In this document: piece by piece, positions 17,419-25,650 of the stretch
How the letters are laid out: each line of letters opens with the position of its first letter
Position numbering within the stretch: position 1 is the stretch's first letter
Source: HTCC2207 sp002685195
GTDB lineage: Bacteria; Pseudomonadota; Gammaproteobacteria; Pseudomonadales; Porticoccaceae
DNA length: 64,000 nucleotides
Direction of reading: 5' to 3'
Assembly (NCBI GenBank): GCA_051201675.1
Contig: CP179212.1
Location: forward strand, 1,178,001-1,242,000
The notes under the pieces: generated by a model
The model's input: the letters and a program-made list of their open reading frames with translations, nothing else
Databases searched by the model: none
Told to the model about the DNA's origin: nothing
Translations under genes and position numbers: made by a program

Positions 17419-18645
17419 TCAGATAATATCGGCCAATGCATCAATTAGGCGTCTGATCTCCTCTTTGCTGGTGTAATGGACAAACGACAGCCTCACGACG
17501 CCTTGCTCAGCGGGTATACCAAGTGCTTCCATAAGACGGTAGGCATAGCAATTTCCATTGGCGATTCCGATGCGCTGTTTTGCTAGCTTCCCAGCAATAA
17601 TCTCTGGATCAACGCCATCCACAGTAAAGGAAACCGTTGGTGCTCTATTATCAGTTGTGGGTTTACCGATTAAATTAATACCTTTGCGTTGCTTCAAAAA
17701 GTCTAGCAGCGGTTCTAAGTTCTCTGTTTCAGCACGATGGAGGAGAGCCCCCACACGACTGGTTTTAGTTGAATCAGCGCTAGCGTCAAAATGGTGGGCA
17801 TCTATTGCCTCAAAGTAATCAATCACACCATTGACTGAGGCAATCTGGGCATGATCCGGTCCTGCAGGCGTAAATCGACTCGTAGCGTGATCTACATTGA
17901 AAAAATGGCCTTGGTTAGGCAGTAATTCGTTGACTGCTTGACGCATTACCATGACCCCAAGGTGCGGACCATAGACTTTGTAAAGCGAGAAAAAATAGAT
18001 GTCAGCGCCTAACGCATCGACATCGGGTAGCCCATGACCCGCATAAGAAACCCCGTCAACAAAGGCAAGCGCACCGACAGCATGGATTTTATCTGTCCAC
18101 TCACGCACTGGGTTAATACTGCCTACAATATTGGAGCAATGCGTAAAAGCGACAATGCGGGTGTTTTCATTCAGTAATGCATCTAGCCCTTCGATTTCAA
18201 GTTCAGCAGTTTCGGGGTTAATTTGCCATTCTCTAATGACAATACCCTGTGCCTCCAGCTTTCTCCAAACACCAATATTGGCCTCGTGATCTTGATTGGT
18301 AACAATGATTTCATCGCCGACGTTGAGGTGATCTCGCAGAGCTTGAGCGACAACATAGCTATTTTGTGAGGTAGAGGCACTGAAGTGTACCTCCTCAGCA
18401 TCAACATTGAGCCAAGACGCCATACGTTCCCGTCCTCGGGTCATTTCCATACCTGCACCATGGGAGGGTTCAAACCCATAATAGGGTTGAACTTTAGTTG
18501 CCGAGTAGTAGTGATGTAGAGCGTTTATCATCTGACTACAGGCGTAGGAGCCTCCAGCATTCTCAAAATGTGCAAAGCCTTCAAGCGTGGGTTCACTAAA
18601 CGCTGGAAATTGATTTCTAACAAACTCTATATCTAATGTGGTCAT
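17419..18645 (-). CDS. cysteine desulfurase-like class V aminotransferase
   Basis: This 408-residue PLP enzyme belongs to the SufS/Csd-related 'cysteine desulfurase-like' family. Lys223 in FFSLYKVYGPH is the predicted PLP lysine. Cys366 in NGNCYAYRLMEALGI aligns with the catalytic cysteine of SufS (C364), so it could remove sulfur from cysteine or a related compound. It is convergent with the XdhC/MocA-like pair, 15 nt apart, and not in a suf or isc operon. Xanthine-dehydrogenase-type cofactors need a terminal sulfur supplied by a desulfurase, so a role with XdhC is a reasonable inference. Confidence 0.85.
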   Translation of the reverse strand: MTTLDIEFVRNQFPAFSEPTLEGFAHFENAGGSYACSQMINALHHYYSATKVQPYYGFEPSHGAGMEMTRGRERMASWLNVDAEEVHFSASTSQNSYVVAQALRDHLNVGDEIIVTNQDHEANIGVWRKLEAQGIVIREWQINPETAELEIEGLDALLNENTRIVAFTHCSNIVGSINPVREWTDKIHAVGALAFVDGVSYAGHGLPDVDALGADIYFFSLYKVYGPHLGVMVMRQAVNELLPNQGHFFNVDHATSRFTPAGPDHAQIASVNGVIDYFEAIDAHHFDASADSTKTSRVGALLHRAETENLEPLLDFLKQRKGINLIGKPTTDNRAPTVSFTVDGVDPEIIAGKLAKQRIGIANGNCYAYRLMEALGIPAEQGVVRLSFVHYTSKEEIRRLIDALADII

Positions 18646-18720
18646 AAATTGTCTCTCTAGATGTACTTAATGCATAGTCTCATTCCATTTGTGCATTGGC
18701 AACCTCAGGCTGTTCAGAGT

Positions 18721-18748
18721 TTGATTAGACTAGTTATTCAGCTATGAT
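18721..18748 (+). promoter_or_regulatory. candidate sigma-70 promoter for the symporter gene
   Basis: TTGATT (18721-18726) and TATGAT (18743-18748) are separated by 16 bp, ending 23 nt before the ATG. A ribosome site (ACAGGAA) follows. Confidence 0.5.
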
Positions 18749-18771
18749 TATGAAAACACAGGAATAATGAT

Positions 18772-20082
18772 ATGCAGGAATCACAACCCAATAATATTCG
18801 TAAAGTCGCGCTCACCTCACTCGCTGGTACTAGTATCGAATGGTATGATTTTTTCCTTTATGGCACCGCCGCCGCTATCATTTTTCCTAAGGCTTTCTTT
18901 CCTGCAGATATGCCAGCAATGGTTGCGCTTATCGCTTCGTTTAGCACTTTTGCGGTAGGTTTCTTAGCTCGGCCGTTAGGTGGAATTGTTTTTGGTCATT
19001 TTGGCGATCGTGTTGGGCGCAAACAAACCTTAGTCATTGCCTTAATGATAATGGGTGCTTCAACTACGTTAATTGGGCTACTTCCCACCTATGAAACCAT
19101 TGGCTATTTAGCCCCTCTCATACTGGTATTTCTTCGTTTCGTCCAGGGGTTAGCTATTGGCGGGCAGTGGGGAGGTGCAATGCTTTTGGTAACCGAAAGC
19201 GCACCTCCAGAGAAACGTGGTTGGTACGGAGCATACGCTCAAGCGGGCGCACCTATTGGTGTCATTCTTGCTAATTTGGCGTTTCTTGGTGTGAGTGGTG
19301 GGTTGAGTGAAGAAGCCTTCATGGATTGGGGTTGGCGGATCCCGTTCATCGCCAGCATTTTATTGATTCTTGTTAGCTTGTATGTCCAATTAAATCTTGA
19401 AGACACAGAGGCATTTAAAAAATTAGCAGCTAGCCAAGATAAAGATTCGAGCACAGATAAAGTGGTTGAGAGGTCACCGATTATCGAGGTGCTATCCCGA
19501 CATCCAGGTCGAATCTTTCTTGCCGCAGGGGCGTTTCTTTCCATTCAGGTGACTTTCTATATCTTAATAGCTTTTATTATGGCTTATGGTGTCAACTCAC
19601 CCTCAGTTATGCTGTCTCGAAATACGATGCTCGCCTCTGTACTTATTGCCGCTCTTATAATGATTCCCGCTCAGTTTTGGGCCGCTGGGTTATCGGACAG
19701 AATAGGACGTAAGCGAGTTTATCTCTGGGGTGCGGCTCTATCAGGTATCTGGGCCTTTGCTTTGTTTCCATTGGTCGATACTGGTGATGTCTACATTGTT
19801 ACGGGAGCGATTAGTCTGGGACTTATTTTTATCGGTCTTCAATATGGTCCTCAGGCTGCTTTTTTTACTGAACTCTTTAGTACCGAGGTCCGTTATTCAG
19901 GAGCATCTTTGGGGTATCAAATAGGCGCCATTCTCGGAGGAGCACTTGCTCCTACTATCGCTGTAATGCTGTGGAATACCTATGGTATTTTTTACGTTTC
20001 CGTTTATATGGCAGTAGCGGCAGTGGCGACGATAGTTTGTGTCTCGTTACTCTCAGAAACATCAGGTAGTGATTTAGAGTAA
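18772..20082 (+). CDS. MFS transporter, metabolite:H+ symporter type
   Basis: This 436-residue major facilitator protein has twelve predicted membrane helices. It belongs to the metabolite:H+ symporter (MHS) subfamily: SIEWYDFFLYGTAAAIIFPK at the N-terminus, GHFGDRVGRKQTLVIAL between helices 2 and 3, and LRFVQGLAIGGQWGGAMLL. A second DRIGRKR loop begins the C-terminal half. Family members carry dicarboxylates, osmolytes or other organic acids; the substrate cannot be told here. The gene is divergent from the desulfurase-like gene. If linked to the cofactor genes, it may import the substrate of a molybdenum hydroxylase. Confidence 0.93.
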   Translation: MQESQPNNIRKVALTSLAGTSIEWYDFFLYGTAAAIIFPKAFFPADMPAMVALIASFSTFAVGFLARPLGGIVFGHFGDRVGRKQTLVIALMIMGASTTLIGLLPTYETIGYLAPLILVFLRFVQGLAIGGQWGGAMLLVTESAPPEKRGWYGAYAQAGAPIGVILANLAFLGVSGGLSEEAFMDWGWRIPFIASILLILVSLYVQLNLEDTEAFKKLAASQDKDSSTDKVVERSPIIEVLSRHPGRIFLAAGAFLSIQVTFYILIAFIMAYGVNSPSVMLSRNTMLASVLIAALIMIPAQFWAAGLSDRIGRKRVYLWGAALSGIWAFALFPLVDTGDVYIVTGAISLGLIFIGLQYGPQAAFFTELFSTEVRYSGASLGYQIGAILGGALAPTIAVMLWNTYGIFYVSVYMAVAAVATIVCVSLLSETSGSDLE

Positions 20083-20122
20083 GTAAATTCAGGAAGCCTA
20101 AGTATGGAGCCTTATGGCTTGG

Positions 20123-20341
20123 TTACCGCGGAGAAGATTTGTCTTGTTGCGCTTCATAATGCCTCAGAAGGGCTTTTCCAGAACTTGCGATAACAACCGC
20201 AACTACAAAAGGAGCCCAACTCTCACCGTAAAATGAGGCTTGGAAAAATAAGACAACGCCCACAAACGACCCAATAATCCACATTGAGCCAAACACACTA
20301 TCTGCAGATTTAATATTCATTAATTTTGTTATTATTTTCAT
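20123..20341 (-). CDS. small hypothetical membrane protein
   Basis: This 72-residue protein has two hydrophobic helices (about residues 17-37 and 41-59) and a charged C-terminal tail (RHYEAQQDKSSPR). It is convergent with the symporter gene. I do not recognise it. Its clean two-helix topology and a gene-free opposite strand support it as real. Confidence 0.6.
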   Translation of the reverse strand: MKIITKLMNIKSADSVFGSMWIIGSFVGVVLFFQASFYGESWAPFVVAVVIASSGKALLRHYEAQQDKSSPR

Positions 20342-20583
20342 AACTTTATCCTCTGCATCGTTTCGTCTGTTTGGAACTGCATGCTACCAACTATTAAATC
20401 AGAAATGGCTAGAAGCGCAAGCTGAGCTGAGGGCAGCAAAAATGGGCTAAGGATGGTTGATGCTGCTCTAATAGAGCCAAAATGGCTGACAACCGGGGCG
20501 TCTTGGTTAAGCGCATATCCTGATCATGATCTACACTGTAATAGTCGTTATTTTTATTTCTCTATTACTTTTAAAGAATTTGC

Positions 20584-23500
20584 ATGAATTATAAAATCAA
20601 ATACGCAGTCTTAATAGTAGTTGCATTGTTATCTACAGCACCGATCTCCGAGACCATCATATCGCTGCCAACTGATAGTGGTACAGTATTCGGGCCCAGG
20701 CCGATCTATTCTCCAGGCGGAGCAATCAAAGTCATTGTTGATGATTTTGGTTGGATTGATTACACCGTAACTCCCCAGCAGCGGGAAGTGATAAAAAATA
20801 GTATTGAGGATTGGGAGGCTCAAGGGATTGCCTATGGGGCTTACTATGCTATGCAGCACTTGGAGACCTCTGCAAAAGACGATCCAGATCTTAGAGCGGT
20901 GGCGTTGCCAACTACTTTAGAGGGTTCAACTGGATCTAATTTTTCTATGGCAAGACAAGGTTATCTTGACTATATGGTTGATTCAGGGAAGTTAGCAATC
21001 GACTTAGGCACCAGTTATATTTTTATGGATGAAGCGGCGGGCTCCATTTCAGCCATGTCTTTTGATAGCACTACGATATCGGGCTTTAACTCCTACCTTT
21101 CCGACAATTACTCGTCTGTTGAGATTACTAGTTTTGGTATTTCTAATGTAAGTAATTTTGACTATGCTGATCACCTACGCACCAATGGTTGGTCTAGTTC
21201 TAGTCAGGTTCGTGACCAACCTCCGACTGACTCCCTTTTTGAAGCATGGCTAGCATATATGCGTTCACTTGAGCGTAGTTTCTTCAAACAATGGGCAGAT
21301 CAACTCCGAGCTTATGGATTAGCAAACTACAACCGGCCTATTTATTTGAGTACAAATCGTTATACCAAAGCACGGGGTTGGGACGTATTGGACCTATTTG
21401 ATCATGGTGTGGCGGAAACCTTTCTTGATAGTCTCGGGTGGCCCTATGGTCATCTGGCGTTTGTTAATAAAACCATAGTCAATTTTGATAAAAAGTTTTG
21501 GTCGTGGAACTTTCCAGCACATACCGAGGCTACCAATAGTAACGAGAGTGCTAGATTATTTGCTGCTGAAACGTTTGCTGCTGGAGGCTTGGTACAACAC
21601 GGATCCGGTTCCAGCTGGAGCGGCTTCCATCACAAAAAAGAGCGTATGGACTTTTTGAGATCGTTTCTGCAGTTTCCTACTCTGCAACCAACAGCCTTCA
21701 ACCTGGCTGAAGCAGGACAGTTTGCGGTGCTTTATTCTGAAATCGGCGAGGCTAACGATCCAGGTTCGACGACAGCCTCCTTTCGCGGAACCACGTATTT
21801 GTTGACTGATATGCAATGGATGTTCGACGTAGTTTTCGCAGCACACCCAAACCGCAGAGAAGGTAATGAGCTATTGACCTTGGCACAGTTGCAGCGTTAT
21901 GACGCTGTGATACTCCCCAACACTAGGTACCTTACAGATGCACAAATCGTTCTTCTTGAGCAATACGCGAATGCCGGGGGTATTTTGATTGGTTTTGGCA
22001 CAATTGCGGATAATGACCATACCGGTCAAATACGCTCCGGTGACAGGAGTTTCGACGATTACTTTGGCACCGATAAGGTACAGGCAGTAGGAAGTGGATT
22101 TGTTATCTCTTTTGAGAGTAAGCTAGGTAGTGATTATGAGTCTAACAAAACAAGCGCCACTTCAAAATCAACGATTCGCGAGTCATTTTCAAATCTAGTC
22201 AGTAGCAATGTTACACCTGAAGTAGGGTTGACTCATAGCGCATCAGGATCGTCTCCTTGGGAATCTCCCGATGTATTTGTTAATCGATACAAGGCAGCAG
22301 ACGGTTCTTGGGTTTTTCATATCGTTAATAGGCAAATTGTCATCCCAGCAGACAGTCCGTCAGACGCCAGTATGACGTCGCTTGAAAGCGGTGTATTGGA
22401 TGTCCTGCTTCCATCAGAGTTCAGCGCGGATAACGTCTCTGTGTCATTTGTCGACGCAGACTCACCGACGGTAAGCTCACTCTCATTTGTCCTAACTGGA
22501 GATCGGATATCGTTTACGTTGCCGTCATTTTCCCTATGGTCAGTTGTGAGAGTTGGATCAATAATGCCTGCCTCAGTCGCTTATGATGAACCTCCTCAGT
22601 CAAATCCCTATTTCCATGGAGATTTGGATAATGATGGCGCGGGCGGTACAGGAGGGCATCGCCCTGACGAGAGAAATGAAAATGGAGATATCAAGTATAA
22701 GTACTGGTACTGGAAAGGCGGCAATCATGGTGATGTGCCTTGGGATGTGCCTTTTTTTGCTACTGATGATATCGGCTTAAAGGAAGCACATTTGTACCAT
22801 AGGTACAGTATTGATGGGGAAATATGGGGCGAATGGTCACTCTACGAGTCTACTGAGTTAACTGGCGCGGTTGTATATAGTAATTTTTCGTTTGATGCGC
22901 CAGATGGGGAGGGCTTCTATGATTTTTATACCCAGGTAGTCGATACATCAGATCAAGAGGAATTAGTCGGTCAATGGGCCGAAAATTCCTATGGGGTTGA
23001 TCAGACTGCCCCAATTCCACCTGAATCTATATCATCTAACGGTGGTCAGCAAAACGGTTATTGGACCACCGATCTATCGGGTCTAAACTTTAGTTGGGAC
23101 ATATCAAACGACAACTTGTCTGGCGTAAATCAGTACCAGGTCAGTATCACAGGTGTTAATGGATCAGCCATCGTTCTTGAAAATATAACGTCTGGAGAAA
23201 CATGGACTCCTAACACCAGTGACTTGGTGGCTGGAAAAACCTACAAATTTAGGATACGGGTTTCAGACAACGCGGGAAACTGGAATAGCGGACATGACGT
23301 GTTCGATCTTCTTTATGGAGAATCCCCAGTCGCAGATGTGATTAATCCTGCCGTACTTGAGGGAGATGGTAATCTCACAATTTCTTGGGTAAATCCTGAT
23401 GACTCAAATTTTGTTGGAGCAAGAGTCGATGTTAGACCGACGGATGAACCCTATGCTTCTTGGATTCAATCTAGGGTTGTGGGTAAGGACGAGCAAGGTG

Positions 23501-24171
23501 AAGTGAGTGTCCCGCAATTGATCAATGGAGTTGCGTATCAAGTTCGAGTGATCGCTTTTGCAGCAAATAATAAGTACGGAAATTATGTAACCTTGCCTAG
23601 CACATATATGCCAGATGCCGACTCTGATGGTGATGGTATTATCGACAGTAATGACCCTTTTCCAAATAACGGTTTATATACCCTAGATTCTGACGGCGAC
23701 GGGATGCCAGACGCATGGGAAACTCAATATGGCCTGGACCCAAACGATCCTTTAGATGCGACAAGCGACGGTGATAACGACGGTATTTCCGCGCTAGATG
23801 AGTTCTTGGGAGGCACTGTACCTTCAGGCTCAGTCGATCTGGATGGCAATGATAATTATGATGCTTTAACCGATGGACTTTTATTGCTGAGAGGGATGTT
23901 TGGTCTTGATGGAGATGCTTTGATTACTGGAACTGTCGCATCTGATGCAACCTATAAATTGGCAGAAGATATTGAGACGCGTATCGCTAATCTTGGTGAT
24001 CTTGCAGATATCGATGGTAATGGTGAAATAGATGCTCTTACAGATGGCTTACTCACCTTGCGTTATCTGTTCGGTTTAGAGGGGGAGACGTTGGTTGCAG
24101 GGGTTGTCGCAGCCGATGCAACAAGAACTACTAGTGAAATTGAAGCTCACTTAAAAATGTTGATGCCTTAA
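20584..24171 (+). CDS. large secreted modular protein with putative glycoside-hydrolase-like region and dockerin-like repeats
   Basis: This 1195-residue exported protein has an N-terminal hydrophobic signal (about residues 5-26). Residues ~45-400 look like a TIM-barrel-type hydrolase region (VIVDDFGWIDY, YIFMDEAAGS with acidic residues). Residues ~430-480 (YDAVILPNTRYLTDAQI, YANAGGILIGFG) resemble the amidotransferase-like trimerisation domain of GH42 enzymes. Two Ig/Fn3-like domains follow at about 815-925 and 930-1005. From ~1012 there are thrombospondin-type-3 calcium repeats (DSDGDGMPDAW). The end carries two copies of a dockerin-like unit (DIDGNGEIDALTDGLL type) at ~1085 and ~1142. The glycan role is inference; no catalytic pair is proven. 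Confidence 0.8.
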   Translation: MNYKIKYAVLIVVALLSTAPISETIISLPTDSGTVFGPRPIYSPGGAIKVIVDDFGWIDYTVTPQQREVIKNSIEDWEAQGIAYGAYYAMQHLETSAKDDPDLRAVALPTTLEGSTGSNFSMARQGYLDYMVDSGKLAIDLGTSYIFMDEAAGSISAMSFDSTTISGFNSYLSDNYSSVEITSFGISNVSNFDYADHLRTNGWSSSSQVRDQPPTDSLFEAWLAYMRSLERSFFKQWADQLRAYGLANYNRPIYLSTNRYTKARGWDVLDLFDHGVAETFLDSLGWPYGHLAFVNKTIVNFDKKFWSWNFPAHTEATNSNESARLFAAETFAAGGLVQHGSGSSWSGFHHKKERMDFLRSFLQFPTLQPTAFNLAEAGQFAVLYSEIGEANDPGSTTASFRGTTYLLTDMQWMFDVVFAAHPNRREGNELLTLAQLQRYDAVILPNTRYLTDAQIVLLEQYANAGGILIGFGTIADNDHTGQIRSGDRSFDDYFGTDKVQAVGSGFVISFESKLGSDYESNKTSATSKSTIRESFSNLVSSNVTPEVGLTHSASGSSPWESPDVFVNRYKAADGSWVFHIVNRQIVIPADSPSDASMTSLESGVLDVLLPSEFSADNVSVSFVDADSPTVSSLSFVLTGDRISFTLPSFSLWSVVRVGSIMPASVAYDEPPQSNPYFHGDLDNDGAGGTGGHRPDERNENGDIKYKYWYWKGGNHGDVPWDVPFFATDDIGLKEAHLYHRYSIDGEIWGEWSLYESTELTGAVVYSNFSFDAPDGEGFYDFYTQVVDTSDQEELVGQWAENSYGVDQTAPIPPESISSNGGQQNGYWTTDLSGLNFSWDISNDNLSGVNQYQVSITGVNGSAIVLENITSGETWTPNTSDLVAGKTYKFRIRVSDNAGNWNSGHDVFDLLYGESPVADVINPAVLEGDGNLTISWVNPDDSNFVGARVDVRPTDEPYASWIQSRVVGKDEQGEVSVPQLINGVAYQVRVIAFAANNKYGNYVTLPSTYMPDADSDGDGIIDSNDPFPNNGLYTLDSDGDGMPDAWETQYGLDPNDPLDATSDGDNDGISALDEFLGGTVPSGSVDLDGNDNYDALTDGLLLLRGMFGLDGDALITGTVASDATYKLAEDIETRIANLGDLADIDGNGEIDALTDGLLTLRYLFGLEGETLVAGVVAADATRTTSEIEAHLKMLMP

Positions 24172-24200
24172 ATATTGGTTACATTTCCTTGTCAAAAATT

Positions 24201-24233
24201 TATCAGGAGCGATGAAGTCCATCGCTCCTGATA
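24201..24233. terminator. 14-bp perfect hairpin between convergent genes
   Basis: TATCAGGAGCGATG (24201-24214) and CATCGCTCCTGATA (24220-24233) form a perfect 14-bp stem with a 5-nt loop. On the minus strand a T run (TTTTTG) follows after a few bases; the plus side lacks one. It probably ends transcription of both the secreted-protein gene and the facing gene. Confidence 0.75.
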
Positions 24234-24239
24234 GGCAGA

Positions 24240-24965
24240 TCAATCAGCCGTATAAAATTGCTCGCACACCTCGAACTGATCGTTAACCACTTCATCGATC
24301 AATGCTGTGGTTTGGACATAGGCATTGCCCCATGCCGCCCCGGCAAAGTAGTCATCTATGACTGCTCCGTGAGTTGTAACATCAGAGGTTATGGATTTCA
24401 GGTATAGGGTGCCTGCCTCTTGAGTTCCACCACCGACCGCCACAAAGAGGCCATTCATAAACGTGTCATGACCTGCATCCTGTATCTCTTTTTCTAGTTG
24501 AGTTAGCGCAGCAACAAGAGCGGGTACGTTGGCAGGTGCAACCTTAATTCTCATAGCTCTCTCATAGCCCGGGTCAAGCCTCGGAAATCCCTTGAGAGGT
24601 GCCCAAGTTGCTCCGTACTTAAACTCTCGCATATTAGACATTGTTCGTGGCGCTTTAGTGGGGTCATATTTGCTAGAGCCCTCTAATGCTGCTGTCACAT
24701 TGGGGAATGCAGTCCACATCATCAATTGGCCTGAGTAGTCTTGGCCAGATTTAGTTTCGCAATAGCCTCCGGCGTCAGCGCCAATTGCTTTATAGAGCGC
24801 AGGATTTGATTTAACTGCTTTAAGGTATTTCTCAGTATCTTTTGCTGCAACCATTAAGGTCGTGAAGGCGCCTCTATTTTGCTCGGCTGCGGCATGTCCA
24901 TCCGCTGTAGCATTTAGACACAGTAAGGCCGAGAGAAGTCCGATTGTTATAATTAGGTTTTTCAT
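24240..24965 (-). CDS. exported protein of unknown function
   Basis: This 241-residue protein starts at the ATG at 24965, preceded by GGAG with an 8-nt gap; a TTG 12 nt further upstream is unlikely. The signal peptide is MKNLIITIGLLSALLCLNAT followed by an ADGHA cleavage region. Only two cysteines remain in the mature part (one near GGYCETKSG, one near VCEQFYTAD), so a disulfide is possible. Two halves with similar beta-alpha patterns (FTTLMVAAKDTEKYLKAV; RAMRIKVAPANVPALVAAL) suggest a duplicated ferredoxin-like fold, but that is a guess. I do not recognise the family. Confidence 0.75.
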   Translation of the reverse strand: MKNLIITIGLLSALLCLNATADGHAAAEQNRGAFTTLMVAAKDTEKYLKAVKSNPALYKAIGADAGGYCETKSGQDYSGQLMMWTAFPNVTAALEGSSKYDPTKAPRTMSNMREFKYGATWAPLKGFPRLDPGYERAMRIKVAPANVPALVAALTQLEKEIQDAGHDTFMNGLFVAVGGGTQEAGTLYLKSITSDVTTHGAVIDDYFAGAAWGNAYVQTTALIDEVVNDQFEVCEQFYTAD

Positions 24966-25174
24966 AGTTTTCTCCAAGTTTATTGAGGGACACCTCCAAT
25001 CATAACTGAATACCCTAGACAGTCAAATTGGGCACTACAGGCAGCCTCGACAGATATTGAAACTTGTTATTGTTTTGTCTGAGCCAATTGTTTTGAGGTT
25101 TAGGCTATTCACTTGTGGCTAGCTTTGATTTGGTCTAAGCTAAAAACTCAATAAAAATATAAGAGGGTAATATC

Positions 25175-25567
25175 ATGGAAACAGAAATTTGGACGTCATT
25201 TCAAGCATCACGTGGTGCCAATGCAACTTTACTACTTGCTATTGTAGTAGCTATCTGGGTGGCAGCCAGGTTTTGCAGCGTTATGGTTGAAAAAGAAGCG
25301 CCGGTAAGTGGTAAGGTTATCTGCTCAGTTTTTTCGCTATCAGTGTTCGTAATGAATTGGACAATCTTAACCAACATAGCCAATCAATGGATAATTCATG
25401 CAAACGCTTTAGCATCGCTAGGAGATGAAGCCAGTCCAATCGCAAAAAGTTTTATTGCGGAGTATGGCGGCGATCTTTTAACCATGCCTCCACCGATTGC
25501 TATGGCACTTACTGTGTCAGCCTTCTTGATTGCTTTTTTACCACTTTGGATGCAACCAAAGAAGTAA
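25175..25567 (+). CDS. hypothetical three-helix membrane protein
   Basis: This 130-residue protein has three hydrophobic segments (about residues 18-36, 47-70 and 102-124). It has a ribosome site (AGAGGG) before the ATG and a good Rho-independent terminator after the stop, so it is a self-contained gene. A periplasmic-looking loop of about 30 residues lies between helices 2 and 3 (ALASLGDEASPIAKSF). No family recognised. Confidence 0.72.
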   Translation: METEIWTSFQASRGANATLLLAIVVAIWVAARFCSVMVEKEAPVSGKVICSVFSLSVFVMNWTILTNIANQWIIHANALASLGDEASPIAKSFIAEYGGDLLTMPPPIAMALTVSAFLIAFLPLWMQPKK

Positions 25568-25586
25568 CTGGTTTTAACAGCTACTC

Positions 25587-25616
25587 AAGGCCACTTAATA
25601 CGTGGCCTTTTTTTTA
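25587..25616 (+). terminator. Rho-independent terminator
   Basis: GGCCAC (25589-25594) pairs with GTGGCC (25602-25607), extended by A-T pairs, and is followed by a run of eight T. It ends the three-helix membrane protein gene. Confidence 0.88.
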
Positions 25617-25650
25617 TCCCTAAATAAGAGCTTATACTAGTCCAGTTAAC

